Assembly (NCBI RefSeq): GCF_900182705.1
Contig: NZ_FXTP01000018.1
Coordinates: 1 to 64,000, forward strand
Source: Gracilimonas mengyeensis
Lineage (GTDB): Bacteria; Bacteroidota; Rhodothermia; Balneolales; Balneolaceae
Direction of reading: 5' to 3'
DNA: 64,000 bases
The translations under genes and the position numbers were made by a program. Of the stretch, positions 46,583 through 55,554 are shown piece by piece. How positions within the stretch are numbered: the stretch's first letter is position 1; every line of letters starts with the position of its first letter. Below the pieces are notes generated by a model. That model did not search any database, had not been told where the DNA came from, and saw nothing but the letters and a program-made list of their open reading frames with translations.

Positions 46583-47416
46583 TTAAGAGTCTTCGCCGAG
46601 TTGAAGCCGGTGGAAGGACTTAACCAGCGGAGCATCGTTCTGTTCCAGATATTCTTTCACAGAAACGCCATTGTCTTTCACAAACTTCTGCTCCAGTAAA
46701 ACGCGCTCTTCATAGAAACGACGCAGTTTACCTTTGGCAGCTTGCTCGGCAATGTGCTCAGGCTTTCCTTCATTCAACAGCTGATCCTTGGCAATTTCCA
46801 GTTCTTTCTCAACCAAAGTGCTGTCAACGCCATCGCGGGTAACGGACAGTGGCTTCATGGCGGCTACTTGCATAGCTACGTCTTTGCCAATGTCTTCGTT
46901 AGTGAGGTCACCGTCAAATTCAACCAAAACACCTAACTGATTGCCAGGGTGGATATAATCGATCAGTGTTCCTTCACTTTTAACAAGTACTACATTGTTG
47001 ATTTCGATTTTCTCACCAATCTTACCAACCATCTCTTCCAGACGCTTGGTTACAGTGAGGCCATCCAATTCAAGCTCAAGTAGTTCTTCTTTGTTGTCGA
47101 TGTCGTTATCGAAAGCAGCGTTCAGAAACAGCTCTGCGTCTTCTTGGAAATCATCGTTACGAGCTACAAAGTCAGTCTCGCAGTTAATTTCCAGCAGGGC
47201 TGCTTTAGATTTATCGTCGCTGATGCGGCTCAGGATCAATCCCTGGTTCGCTTCACGATCGGCTCTTTTTTCAGATACTTTTTGTCCTTTTTTACGAAGG
47301 AGTTCAACGGCAGCGTCAAAGTCACCGTCTGCTTCGGAGAGAGCTTTTTTACAATCCATCATGCCCGCTCCGGTCATGTCTCTAAGTTTTTTAACGTCAG
47401 CAGCAGAAATGCTCAT
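46583..47416 (-). CDS. tsf: Elongation factor Ts
   Basis: A 277-residue nucleotide-exchange factor for EF-Tu. The N-terminal UBA-like domain has VKKLRDMTGAGMMDCKKALS, and the core carries the TDFVARND motif needed for EF-Tu contact. The C-terminal half (QVAAMKPLSVTRDGV onward) is the second dimerisation domain. It follows rpsB by 30 bases in the usual ribosomal order. Length is normal for the family. Confidence 0.98.
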   Translation of the reverse strand: MSISAADVKKLRDMTGAGMMDCKKALSEADGDFDAAVELLRKKGQKVSEKRADREANQGLILSRISDDKSKAALLEINCETDFVARNDDFQEDAELFLNAAFDNDIDNKEELLELELDGLTVTKRLEEMVGKIGEKIEINNVVLVKSEGTLIDYIHPGNQLGVLVEFDGDLTNEDIGKDVAMQVAAMKPLSVTRDGVDSTLVEKELEIAKDQLLNEGKPEHIAEQAAKGKLRRFYEERVLLEQKFVKDNGVSVKEYLEQNDAPLVKSFHRLQLGEDS

Positions 47417-47446
47417 TATTTTGAATAGTGTTTTATGAGGTTGTAA

Positions 47447-48319
47447 TTATTCTTCTTCGTCGTTGCTGTCGCCGTCGTTGTCGGCAGCATCTTTGGTATT
47501 GTCGTCGTCTTTGTTCTTACGACGAGAACGCAACCGGGTACCTTTGGCTTCTTTAACGGTAGTTTCAGAATCATCGCCTTCGTTGGCTTCAGCCGCAGCT
47601 TTTTCCATTACGTCTTCTTCCTGCTGAGCTTCACGTTCTGCAGTACCTTCAATAATGGCATCGGAAACCTGTGTTGCAACCAACTGGATAGTACGTGCAG
47701 AGTCATCGTTGCAAGGAATGATATAATCAGGTACATCCGGATCACTGTTGGTATCAACCATAGCAATGATGGGGATATTCAGCTTGATGGCTTCACTTAC
47801 AGCCAAGTGCTCTTTGATGATATCAACTACAAAGATAGCACCGGGAAGGCGGCCCATGTTTTTGATACCACCCAGGGTATCATTCAGTTTGTCCTGCTCG
47901 CGTTGAAGCATCAGGCCCTCTTTCTTGGTAAGCTCTTCAAAAGTACCGTCTGTTTTCATACGCTCAATATCTTCCATACGAGAGATGCTTTTGCGAACGG
48001 TACTAAAGTTTGTGAGCATACCACCTAACCAACGATGGGTTACATGAGGCATACCACAACGGAGAGCTTCCGTTTTGATAATTTCAGTAGATTGCTTCTT
48101 GGTACCTACAAACAAGATAGTTTTTCCGGCTCTTGAAAGCTTCTGAACTTCGTCGAGAGCTTCTTGCAGGTATTTATGAGTTTTTTTCAGGTCAATGATG
48201 TGAATCCCGTTACGTTGCATGAAGATGAATTCCTTCATTTTAGGATTCCATCGGCGGGTAAGGTGACCGAAATGTGCGCCTGACTTAAGCAGGTCTTGGA
48301 TAGATGCAGCTTTTGGCAT
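47447..48319 (-). CDS. rpsB: Ribosomal protein S2
   Basis: A 290-residue S2 protein: SIQDLLKSGAHFGHLTRRWN, FMQRNGIHIIDLKKTHKYLQ, and the RWLGGMLTNFSTVRKSI signature. The core ends near residue 225 and is followed by a highly charged 60-residue tail with a basic patch (GTRLRSRRKNKDD) between acidic stretches, ending SNDEEE. Such tails are seen in some Bacteroidota-group S2 proteins. It heads a unit with tsf; a 216-base gap upstream to rpsI may hold a leader RNA or promoter. Confidence 0.98.
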   Translation of the reverse strand: MPKAASIQDLLKSGAHFGHLTRRWNPKMKEFIFMQRNGIHIIDLKKTHKYLQEALDEVQKLSRAGKTILFVGTKKQSTEIIKTEALRCGMPHVTHRWLGGMLTNFSTVRKSISRMEDIERMKTDGTFEELTKKEGLMLQREQDKLNDTLGGIKNMGRLPGAIFVVDIIKEHLAVSEAIKLNIPIIAMVDTNSDPDVPDYIIPCNDDSARTIQLVATQVSDAIIEGTAEREAQQEEDVMEKAAAEANEGDDSETTVKEAKGTRLRSRRKNKDDDNTKDAADNDGDSNDEEE

Positions 48320-48535
48320 GTGTATTAGTATGTATGTTTAGGTTAATCCTCTATGCGGGTCTGCCCCGAACGTTAATCCTGTTCCGGATACTTTCCGGCG
48401 CCAGAACACCAAACGCAGGGTCGCCGCATATGTGTGATTCAGTTTGTTGTGGGTTATCAATTAAATGCATAATGGCTATTGGTGGATGCGTGTGCTTCCA
48501 GCCCAATAACCATTAACAAATAACGAATAACGGAA
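48320..48535 (-). promoter_or_regulatory. Possible rpsB leader region
   Basis: The gap between rpsI and rpsB is unusually long for this cluster. On the minus strand it contains a GC-rich stem: TGTTC, a six-base bulge, CGGA, a short loop and TCCGGAACA. This fits an autoregulatory leader, as known upstream of rpsB genes in some phyla, but I cannot match a specific family. A run of AATAAC-type repeats (AATAACCATTAACAAATAAC) sits right after the rpsI stop. Confidence 0.35.
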
Positions 48536-48922
48536 TTATCGTTTAGAGAACTGAAATTTCTTACGGGCTTTAGGCTGACCGTACTTCTTACGCTCCACCA
48601 TTCTGTCGTCCCGTGTAAGCAATCCGTGTCCTTTCAGGATGCTATGGTAATCTTCGTTCTCTCCGTCTAAAGCACGTGCAAGAGCGTGAGAGATAGCACC
48701 GGCTTGTCCGGTGCTACCACCGCCACGCACAGTGATTTTGATATCGTACTGCCCTTCCGTTTCAGTAACGGTCATAGGGTGCAGCGCGATGTTACGGCGT
48801 GCTTTTACTGGAAAATATTCTTCAATAGGTTTGTTGTTGACGAGGATTTCGCCGCTTCCCGATTGTATATACAGGCGGGCAGTAGCTGTTTTTCTTCGTC
48901 CTATGTAATTCGCTTGTGCCAT
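48536..48922 (-). CDS. rpsI: Ribosomal protein S9
   Basis: A 128-residue S9 protein, starting MAQANYIGRRKTATARLYIQ. It contains the GGGSTGQAGAISHALARAL signature and DDRMVERKKYGQPKARKKFQ, and ends FSKR, the basic tail that reaches the ribosomal P site. It lies 21 bases after rplM, the usual pair. Confidence 0.98.
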   Translation of the reverse strand: MAQANYIGRRKTATARLYIQSGSGEILVNNKPIEEYFPVKARRNIALHPMTVTETEGQYDIKITVRGGGSTGQAGAISHALARALDGENEDYHSILKGHGLLTRDDRMVERKKYGQPKARKKFQFSKR

Positions 48923-48943
48923 TAACTAGTTAATTTGGATGGA

Positions 48944-49387
48944 TTAAAGCTCAATGATTTCTGGTTCTTGTGCGGTATGCGGGTGAACAGGTCCGGCATA
49001 CACTCGGAGGTTGGTAGCCAGTTTGCTCGCCAGCTTATTTTTGGGGAGCATGCCTTTTACTGCATTTGTAACTAAGAATGTCGGGTCTTTTTCCAAGGCT
49101 TCCTCTGCGGTAGTGAATTTCTCACCGCCAGGGTAGAAGGTGTGACGGAAATATGTTTTGTCCGTCATTTTTTTCCCGCTTAGTTTCACTTTTTCGGCAT
49201 TGATAACAATCACGTTATCACCCGTATCCATATGCGGAGTGAAGGTTGGCTTGTTCTTACCTCTCAAAATGCTGGCAACTACGCTGCTCAGTCTCCCCAG
49301 GGGTTGATCTTCTGCGTCTATGAGCACCCAATTCTTTTCAATATCGCTGGGTTTGGCTGAGTACGTTTTAAAACTTGTTGTGTCCAC
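48944..49387 (-). CDS. rplM: Ribosomal protein L13
   Basis: A 147-residue L13 protein. The start codon is GTG (DTTSFKTYSAKPSDIEKNWV follows), which agrees with the N-termini of related proteins. LIDAEDQPLGRLSSVVASIL, VIVINAEKVKLSGKKMTDKT and the TNAVKGMLPKNKLASKLATN region are typical. It is first in the rplM-rpsI unit and preceded by a structured 229-base gap. Confidence 0.98.
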   Translation of the reverse strand: MDTTSFKTYSAKPSDIEKNWVLIDAEDQPLGRLSSVVASILRGKNKPTFTPHMDTGDNVIVINAEKVKLSGKKMTDKTYFRHTFYPGGEKFTTAEEALEKDPTFLVTNAVKGMLPKNKLASKLATNLRVYAGPVHPHTAQEPEIIEL

Positions 49388-49616
49388 GATTAAACTCTGT
49401 TATTTTCATCTTATTGGAAAGTCTGACAAGATAGAATAAAAAATGATTGATTTCAATATCAGAAGGGCAGAAAAATAAGAATAGTTGTCCACGTTGTTAA
49501 TGCGGGCAACTGCCCTATATCTTGACTCGACAAAAGTTAAAGATTAACAAGGCCAATGTACAAGAAGAATAAGCTGATCGGCCTCTATAATAATAACTTG
49601 AAAAAAAGAGTCGGGA
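49388..49616 (-). promoter_or_regulatory. Candidate rplM (L13) leader
   Basis: The gap upstream of rplM contains, on the minus strand, AGTTGCCC pairing with GGACAACT (13-base loop, one G-T wobble, 49483-49511). Partly exclusive GGGCAG/CTGCCC arms (49465-49470 and 49510-49515) overlap it. The loop side reads GTGGACAAC, similar to the start of rplM itself (GTGGACACAAC). L13 operons are known to be autoregulated through leader RNA; the assignment here is inference. Confidence 0.4.
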
Positions 49617-50297
49617 CTATTCGTTAGAGCTGCTAAGTTTTTCGGTGAGTTCTTCAACGCGTGTGGTTATGTCTTCAGCCCGGAATACACTACTGCCCGC
49701 TACCAATACTTCGGCTCCTGCTTTTGCTACTTTGGTAATATTTCTCAGGTTTACCCCGCCGTCCACTTGAATTAGGTAACTGTAGCCCTTCTCATCCCGG
49801 ATGCGAGCGAGTTCTTTAATACGATCATAGGTAGCAGGTATAAAACTTTGGCCGCCAAAGCCCGGATTTACACTCATGGCGAGTACTAAATCCGCATCAC
49901 CCAAAATAGGTTCAATATTTGAGATGGTTGTGGCAGGGTTTATGGCAACTCCGGCCATCACCCCGTATTTCTTAATATTTTGGATGGTTCGGTGTAAGTG
50001 GGGGCAAGTCTCGTAGTGTACGGTGATGGAATCAGCCCCGGCTTCAACAAAATCCTCTACAAAATTATCAGGGTTTTCAATCATCAAATGAACGTCAACA
50101 AAGGCTTCGGGCGCTGCCTTTTTAGCCGCTGCAACTACCGAAGGACCAAAACTGATGTTGGGTACAAAATGTCCGTCCATGATATCGCAATGGATCCAGG
50201 AAGCCCCGGCTTTGGTACAATCCTGGATATTCTCTCCCAGTTTGGTGAAATCTGCTGCTAAAATGGAAGGTGCCAGAACGGGCAGTTCAAAATTCAT
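49617..50297 (-). CDS. rpe: Ribulose-phosphate 3-epimerase
   Basis: A 226-residue TIM-barrel enzyme interconverting ribulose-5-phosphate and xylulose-5-phosphate. Metal-binding and catalytic motifs are complete: APSILAADFTKLGENI, HCDIMDGHFVPNISFGP, VHLMIENPDNF, MSVNPGFGGQSFI and QVDGGVNL. It is the last gene of the long minus-strand run beginning at porU, seven bases after the PASTA-protein gene, so a housekeeping sugar-phosphate enzyme shares transcripts with secretion genes. Confidence 0.97.
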   Translation of the reverse strand: MNFELPVLAPSILAADFTKLGENIQDCTKAGASWIHCDIMDGHFVPNISFGPSVVAAAKKAAPEAFVDVHLMIENPDNFVEDFVEAGADSITVHYETCPHLHRTIQNIKKYGVMAGVAINPATTISNIEPILGDADLVLAMSVNPGFGGQSFIPATYDRIKELARIRDEKGYSYLIQVDGGVNLRNITKVAKAGAEVLVAGSSVFRAEDITTRVEELTEKLSSSNE

Positions 50298-50304
50298 CTA
50301 ATTG

Positions 50305-51150
50305 TCAATTATTGATGTCGGGTTGGTTATTAACAGAATCGGCTGGTTGTTCTTGTGACTGCTGGTCGGTAGAATCGATAATCACGGCCCCATCTTCACT
50401 TTGCTCAATAGCTTCATAGCGTTCAGAAATAATGAGGTCCAGGGTTTCTCCTTCTCGTAATTGTTCCTCTTTGGGAGAGTAATCAAGTACGGTGTTAGGG
50501 ATTACATCCCGGGTGGGGCGGAACTGAATAGCTCCGATTCTAAATCCGGCTTCACTTAGTTTTTGCTGTGCAGTGGGGAGCCGGTCGCCTATAATTTCAG
50601 GTACTTCAATGATGCGTTCTCCGAGTCCGTCGCTTACTACTAAATCCACAACCGAACCTTTATCAACAATCGAGCCTTCCGGAATAGACTGCCGTAACAC
50701 CACATTTTTAAATCTTGAAGACTCATAGCTTTTGGAGCCAACGGTGAGTCCATAATTTTGCAACTGAAGTTCCGCATTACGCAGTGATAGTTCAACCACT
50801 TTGGGTACTTCAACTTTTGGTTTGATCTGGGTGTTAACGGTTAGGTAAATCTTGCGATTGGGTTTTACAATAGTCTCGGATGCGGGGCTTTGATCAATCA
50901 CATAATCAGCAGGGTAAGCTGCATTGGCGCGACGTTCCGTTACTTCGTAGCGAAGGCCATATTTCCCCAGCATACTTTCTGCTTCCGTTAGAGAAATACG
51001 TGTTACATCGGGTACAGTGATGCCTTCATTGTAGTTGGTGTAGGCAGGCATGATCACTTTATCCGCCAATAACAAAACAAGGGCACCAAACACGGCCACT
51101 GATAAAAGACCGATATACAAATATTTGCTGGTTAGTAATTTTTTAAACAT
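50305..51150 (-). CDS. Membrane-anchored PASTA-domain protein
   Basis: A 281-residue protein with one N-terminal membrane span (about residues 10-31, KYLYIGLLSVAVFGALVLLL) and three PASTA domains in the periplasm. Starts of the domains include VTVPDVTRISLTEAESMLGK-like sequence (TVPDVTRISLTEAESML), PKVEVPKVVELSLRNAEL and IEVPEIIGDRLPTAQQ. The C-terminal tail is polar and acidic. PASTA repeats bind cell-wall fragments in kinases and PBPs; stand-alone proteins of this form are common in Bacteroidota. No kinase domain is fused. Confidence 0.92.
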   Translation of the reverse strand: MFKKLLTSKYLYIGLLSVAVFGALVLLLADKVIMPAYTNYNEGITVPDVTRISLTEAESMLGKYGLRYEVTERRANAAYPADYVIDQSPASETIVKPNRKIYLTVNTQIKPKVEVPKVVELSLRNAELQLQNYGLTVGSKSYESSRFKNVVLRQSIPEGSIVDKGSVVDLVVSDGLGERIIEVPEIIGDRLPTAQQKLSEAGFRIGAIQFRPTRDVIPNTVLDYSPKEEQLREGETLDLIISERYEAIEQSEDGAVIIDSTDQQSQEQPADSVNNQPDINN

Positions 51151-51178
51151 ACCCTAAAATACAGGAAGTAAGTACAGG

Positions 51179-52201
51179 TTAAAAGTGCCAAGTCAGAGAT
51201 ACCTGTTCCATTTGCAACAGGTTGGCTTGGGTTTCAATGCGGCTGTTTTTCAGCTTTACTGTAATAAAGGCATCAAAGGCCGAGACAACATGATTTACTA
51301 CCAATAACTTAAGAATGTTCCCTGCGATTCGGTAATTGTCGTTAAACTCTTCGGCCCGGTCGCGCCCAGTGTAAAAAAGTCCGTTGGGTTCATCCCGGCC
51401 GTTCCACATGTATTGATAAAGAGCAGGTGCATCCTGGTTTTCGGCCGTGGTTACATTGCCGTACCAGTCTCTCCACCCCGACTGGTACTGATAATATTTA
51501 CTTATGAGCTCATAATACTGCTGAGAACCATATTGGGGGAGCGTGTGCGAAAAGTTGCTACGGCGATTGCAATCCGGGGGATCATTATCCCAGCAACCAG
51601 CAGGAGTATCTAAAATAAAGGGGGTGTTATTTTCTACCGTGTGTAACACAGAAATATTGACCTTCTGCCAGTCGGCCGGGGTATTTCCCCAGGTTGGGTT
51701 AAGGGGGCGTCCGTTTTCAAATACCATGTTGCGAAGTTGATCCAGCTGGGGCTGGCTAAGATTGTTGGCATCCGAATAACGAACCAGCCATTGAGCATAA
51801 GCCATCACGCTCCAGTTTTGATGCGTGAATTCCTCATAATTTTTTTCTTGCCGGCGGGCGGTGGCATTGCGGTCCAGGTAATAAACAATGCCGAGAACTT
51901 CTGCGGTAAAATAAAGTCCGGCTCGCACCCATTTTTTATTGAAGGCTTGACCTGAGCCCGGAACCAGTGCAGATGCCAAAAAAGCAGCACCGGCTTTTTC
52001 TCTCGGAAGACTTAAGACCGAAGAAGAGGAAGCATAACTTCCCTGGTACCTAAAATCTGAGATGTCCAGTTCTTTAGGTTTTTCTGGAGAGGAAGACTCT
52101 TCCTGTTTAAAAATCTCGTTTTGAAATGCACTCAGGTTTTGAGCTTGTATGGAGCTACAGGCCCAGAGCGTTGACAGTAAGATCAGTGTGAATCGTATCA
52201 T
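51179..52201 (-). CDS. DUF5683-like protein
   Basis: A 340-residue protein with a signal peptide (residues 1-20, ending IQAQ). The central part LASALVPGSGQAFNKKWVRA followed by a hydrophobic segment (GLYFTAEVLGIVYYL) is the DUF5683 hallmark. The rest is polar, with many aromatic residues (QYYELISKYYQYQSGWRDWY). It ends with an aromatic residue (SLTWHF), consistent with outer-membrane association. The start overlaps the stop of the upstream gene by three bases. The function is unknown. Confidence 0.8.
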   Translation of the reverse strand: MIRFTLILLSTLWACSSIQAQNLSAFQNEIFKQEESSSPEKPKELDISDFRYQGSYASSSSVLSLPREKAGAAFLASALVPGSGQAFNKKWVRAGLYFTAEVLGIVYYLDRNATARRQEKNYEEFTHQNWSVMAYAQWLVRYSDANNLSQPQLDQLRNMVFENGRPLNPTWGNTPADWQKVNISVLHTVENNTPFILDTPAGCWDNDPPDCNRRSNFSHTLPQYGSQQYYELISKYYQYQSGWRDWYGNVTTAENQDAPALYQYMWNGRDEPNGLFYTGRDRAEEFNDNYRIAGNILKLLVVNHVVSAFDAFITVKLKNSRIETQANLLQMEQVSLTWHF

Positions 52202-55200
52202 AGCAGTTCAAAGTCAAAGGTGATGCCAAAGTGAAACAAAATCTCTCGCCCATAGGTTACTTTATTATCCTGAGAGTTGGTGATGTATTCATCCGGCAAA
52301 GTCAGAGTAAAACGGTTGAGTCCATAAGATCCACTCACAAATAGCTTGAGTGGAAAAAGGTAAAATCCATTCACGGCCAGGCGAAGTTCAGCTCCAATAC
52401 CTGATTTTAAATTGTTGCCTGTTTCATAAGGGCTACGCCAACCATTTCCGGTCTCAAAAAAGAAGCGTGCAAAAAGCTTGTCGATGGTATAAGGGCCGGC
52501 CTGTTTGTTGATATTCCTGAAAATAGGAGTGAACCAAGACAAGCTGGTAAAGCCAGTGGTACTTCCGGCCAGTGCAAAGTAAGGATAGCTCCGCATGCCC
52601 AAAAAGCCGCCTACATAATCCGAGTAAAAGGAATCACCGGGGCTGTTGAAATAATTGAATCCACGTATGCGCGCCTGGAAGGATTGATTGCCAAATGTTT
52701 TAAACCCATACCGCATGTGTATTTCGGCTGAATGATTGTTGGACGTTTTATAGACCGGTGAGAGTGTACCCTCTTTGATCTCGTATTCTTCCAGTAATTT
52801 AGAGGGTTGATACTGATAACGTACATAGCCTTTTAAACCCAGCGGGGCAATGTCGGCGTCGTTAGAGTACATGTAATAATCAAAATTGTAGGCCGCCGAG
52901 AAGGTAGTTCCTCTGAAATACTGCGAGGATTCACCCGGAACATCTTGCTTCAGTTCTCTGGAATAAAAATTCTCGGTAGAAACACGATATGGGCTGTAAG
53001 TTACCCCAAGTTCAAGCATGCTTCGGCGGCTTAGTTTACTTCTCAGGAAAAGTCCGGCTTCCCAAATGTCGTATTTGATGTCGGTGTTTACCGTATCGGG
53101 CAGGCATGAGGTGCAGGGGAACTCCTCAATGGTCAGTCCATTGGATACATTTCGGGTCATATTGTACAGCTCAAGAGCTACAGTCGGCGACCAGCTACGC
53201 TCGATAAAAGGCAAACCGCGGTGTTCCACGATCAGGAAAGCATCGCGGTCTAAACCTATCAAGCGATCGGGGCGGAAGAAGCCGCCAATGCTTTCGGCAG
53301 GCTGTGAGCCTACCCCTACCATCAACCCGCCAAATAAACTCAGCTTGTCGATTACGTCCCGGGAGGAAAAATACAGGCCGGGTTTTACATCCCTGAGCAA
53401 ATTCTCCCCCAGCCCTCCAATGTCTCCGTTTTTGATGAGTGTGCCATTACTGCCGTTCTTCTTGGTATAATTGTCGAAACGCAATACGGGGAAAATGCTG
53501 AAACCGGAGTAGGTATCGGTGTATTCGCTAAAGCGACGCTGATCGGGTGACCCTTTGGTTTCCAGGTCAAAATAATAGTTGCCGGTATCGGCTACGGCCA
53601 TGGCTTTTTCATCAAAAGGCTCGATATCGGCATCGTCAAAATCGTTGAGCTCTTCGATTTTAGCCATTTCTTCGGAAGTATTTTGATAGCCTTCAGGAAT
53701 ATTTGGGCTGTATGAACCTGAGGTATTTTGTGCCAAAAGTTCATCCAGAGTGGAGGATTTAATCTTGTATCCTCCTTTTTGATACTCTGAGTAATACAAA
53801 AGCCCATTGTCTCCAATGTAGGGCATAAAAGCGCCGCCAAGTACGCTGGTCAGTTTCTGAGTGTCGCCGCTTTCCAGGTTCATCCGGTAAATATTAAAAA
53901 TGCCATCCGGGTTGGAGGAGTAATAAAGGTATTTTCCATCGGGTCCCATACGCGGATCACGGTAGTCGATGTATTCATCTTCAAGCAGGGCATTAATCTC
54001 GCCTGATTCTATATCATAGATATAAATGTTGCGATTAGTCAGGCTTGCCGAGGCAAAATAGATCTTTGAATCGTCCTTACTCCAGGCTGGAGTAAAGATT
54101 GTTTCGCCATGTCCGTAATCAGTGAGTTGAGTAACGGAATCGGGCTGATCCGGATTAAGTATTACAAGGTTCTGTGTACCTTCATTAAACTGAATAGCCG
54201 CAATTTGTTCTCCGCCATTGCTCCACGCAGGTGATTGAATACGGGCACTGTTGGTGAGGCGTGTACTTTCGTCTTTATCTATGTCATAAAGAAAAATGTC
54301 GCGGTAATGCTCGCCATACTTATTTTTCTTGTTGATGGCATAGGCAATCTGATTTCCATCGGGAGAAAACGAAAATGTTGTTTCGAGAAAAGTAATCTTG
54401 GGTTCAAATGAAGTAGCGTGATTATGGGATGAGCGATACTGCATGTCATCCACTACGGCTACCTCGGTGGAATCCCCATTGGCATCAACCAAATAAAGTG
54501 ATAACAAACCAAAATCGAGGAATTTGTTAGACAGGTACGCCAGTTTAGACTGATCTGGAGAGAGCTGCGGATAGAAATTATAGAATCCCAAGGGTTCTAC
54601 AGTATCCGTTTCGGTGGGGGTGATGGGGGCGACGGCATCCGCATAAAATGCTTTGCGTTCGGCAATCCAGTCGTCAAAAACCTCGTAACCGTTGACGCCT
54701 GTAGCCATTTCAATAGCCTCAGAAACACGATAAACTCCCCTGGTGCCGAGTGCTTCGCTTATTTCACGTAACACATCATCGCCAAAACGGCTGGCCAGGT
54801 ATATCACAAAAGCATAGCCCTGGTTGTAGACCGTTTCACGTTCCAGGCTGGTTTTAGAAGTGAAAGAGCCCATCTCATTCAGTGAAAAATAGGTGTCATT
54901 CAAAATTCGGGTGCGCAGAATCATATCTCGATGGCTGTCCCAGGTTTCATATAACAGGCCTGCGGTTTGATACTGAGCCGTTCCTTCGGCCAGCCATGCA
55001 GGAACATTTACCGTGGCAAACGGAGCGGTCACAATTCCATTCGGAAAGCCATAGAGTACATCGGGGCGGCGCACGTCTTCATAGGCCAGCCACTGCAGAT
55101 AAAATGCAGGGATCTTTCGGCCGCGCTTCATGGCCTTTTGAATTTGTATGATATGCACGTACTCGTGGGCAATTACATTACGCAGCCAGTTGTGAGTACC

Positions 55201-55554
55201 GCGTAAAGGCGTATCGAGGGCGGGCAGCCAGATGTCTATTTTGTTATCGAAAAAATACGCGGCACCGTTACTATAGTCTTCGCGGTCTTTGAGCACTATG
55301 CTTACTTTTTCATCGGGCGTGTATTCGTACAGGCTGGTAATAGGGCCATATATTTCCTCCGCAACACGAGAAACTACCTGTGCCGAGCGGCTGTTACCTT
55401 CCTGAAAATGAATCAGAAAGTTCTCACTTTCAATGGTAAACCAATCCAGGTGGTTTTGGGGATAGTCATAAAATTCGATGTCGGTTTGGGCCGAAACCGG
55501 CTGAGAGCTAAAACAAAAACCGGCGGCAATAAAGATGAATAATAGTTTTCTCAT
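52198..55554 (-). CDS. Surface metalloprotease-like/beta-propeller/outer-membrane barrel protein
   Basis: An 1,118-residue outer-membrane protein. After a signal peptide (ending PVSAQ) comes a gluzincin-type module. Its HEYVH motif (about residues 129-133) has a downstream Glu in WLAEGTAQYQ, the layout of peptidase MA-like proteins. Residues about 310-640 hold TolB/PD40-type beta-propeller repeats (LAYLSNKF, FSFSPDGNQIAYAI, PAWSNGGEQIAAI). The C-terminal 400 residues look like a BamA-type surface-antigen barrel ending FHFGITFDFELL. The start overlaps the stop of the upstream gene by one base (TAATG). All zinc ligands are present, so activity is plausible but the substrate is unknown. Confidence 0.85.
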   Translation of the reverse strand: MRKLLFIFIAAGFCFSSQPVSAQTDIEFYDYPQNHLDWFTIESENFLIHFQEGNSRSAQVVSRVAEEIYGPITSLYEYTPDEKVSIVLKDREDYSNGAAYFFDNKIDIWLPALDTPLRGTHNWLRNVIAHEYVHIIQIQKAMKRGRKIPAFYLQWLAYEDVRRPDVLYGFPNGIVTAPFATVNVPAWLAEGTAQYQTAGLLYETWDSHRDMILRTRILNDTYFSLNEMGSFTSKTSLERETVYNQGYAFVIYLASRFGDDVLREISEALGTRGVYRVSEAIEMATGVNGYEVFDDWIAERKAFYADAVAPITPTETDTVEPLGFYNFYPQLSPDQSKLAYLSNKFLDFGLLSLYLVDANGDSTEVAVVDDMQYRSSHNHATSFEPKITFLETTFSFSPDGNQIAYAINKKNKYGEHYRDIFLYDIDKDESTRLTNSARIQSPAWSNGGEQIAAIQFNEGTQNLVILNPDQPDSVTQLTDYGHGETIFTPAWSKDDSKIYFASASLTNRNIYIYDIESGEINALLEDEYIDYRDPRMGPDGKYLYYSSNPDGIFNIYRMNLESGDTQKLTSVLGGAFMPYIGDNGLLYYSEYQKGGYKIKSSTLDELLAQNTSGSYSPNIPEGYQNTSEEMAKIEELNDFDDADIEPFDEKAMAVADTGNYYFDLETKGSPDQRRFSEYTDTYSGFSIFPVLRFDNYTKKNGSNGTLIKNGDIGGLGENLLRDVKPGLYFSSRDVIDKLSLFGGLMVGVGSQPAESIGGFFRPDRLIGLDRDAFLIVEHRGLPFIERSWSPTVALELYNMTRNVSNGLTIEEFPCTSCLPDTVNTDIKYDIWEAGLFLRSKLSRRSMLELGVTYSPYRVSTENFYSRELKQDVPGESSQYFRGTTFSAAYNFDYYMYSNDADIAPLGLKGYVRYQYQPSKLLEEYEIKEGTLSPVYKTSNNHSAEIHMRYGFKTFGNQSFQARIRGFNYFNSPGDSFYSDYVGGFLGMRSYPYFALAGSTTGFTSLSWFTPIFRNINKQAGPYTIDKLFARFFFETGNGWRSPYETGNNLKSGIGAELRLAVNGFYLFPLKLFVSGSYGLNRFTLTLPDEYITNSQDNKVTYGREILFHFGITFDFELL

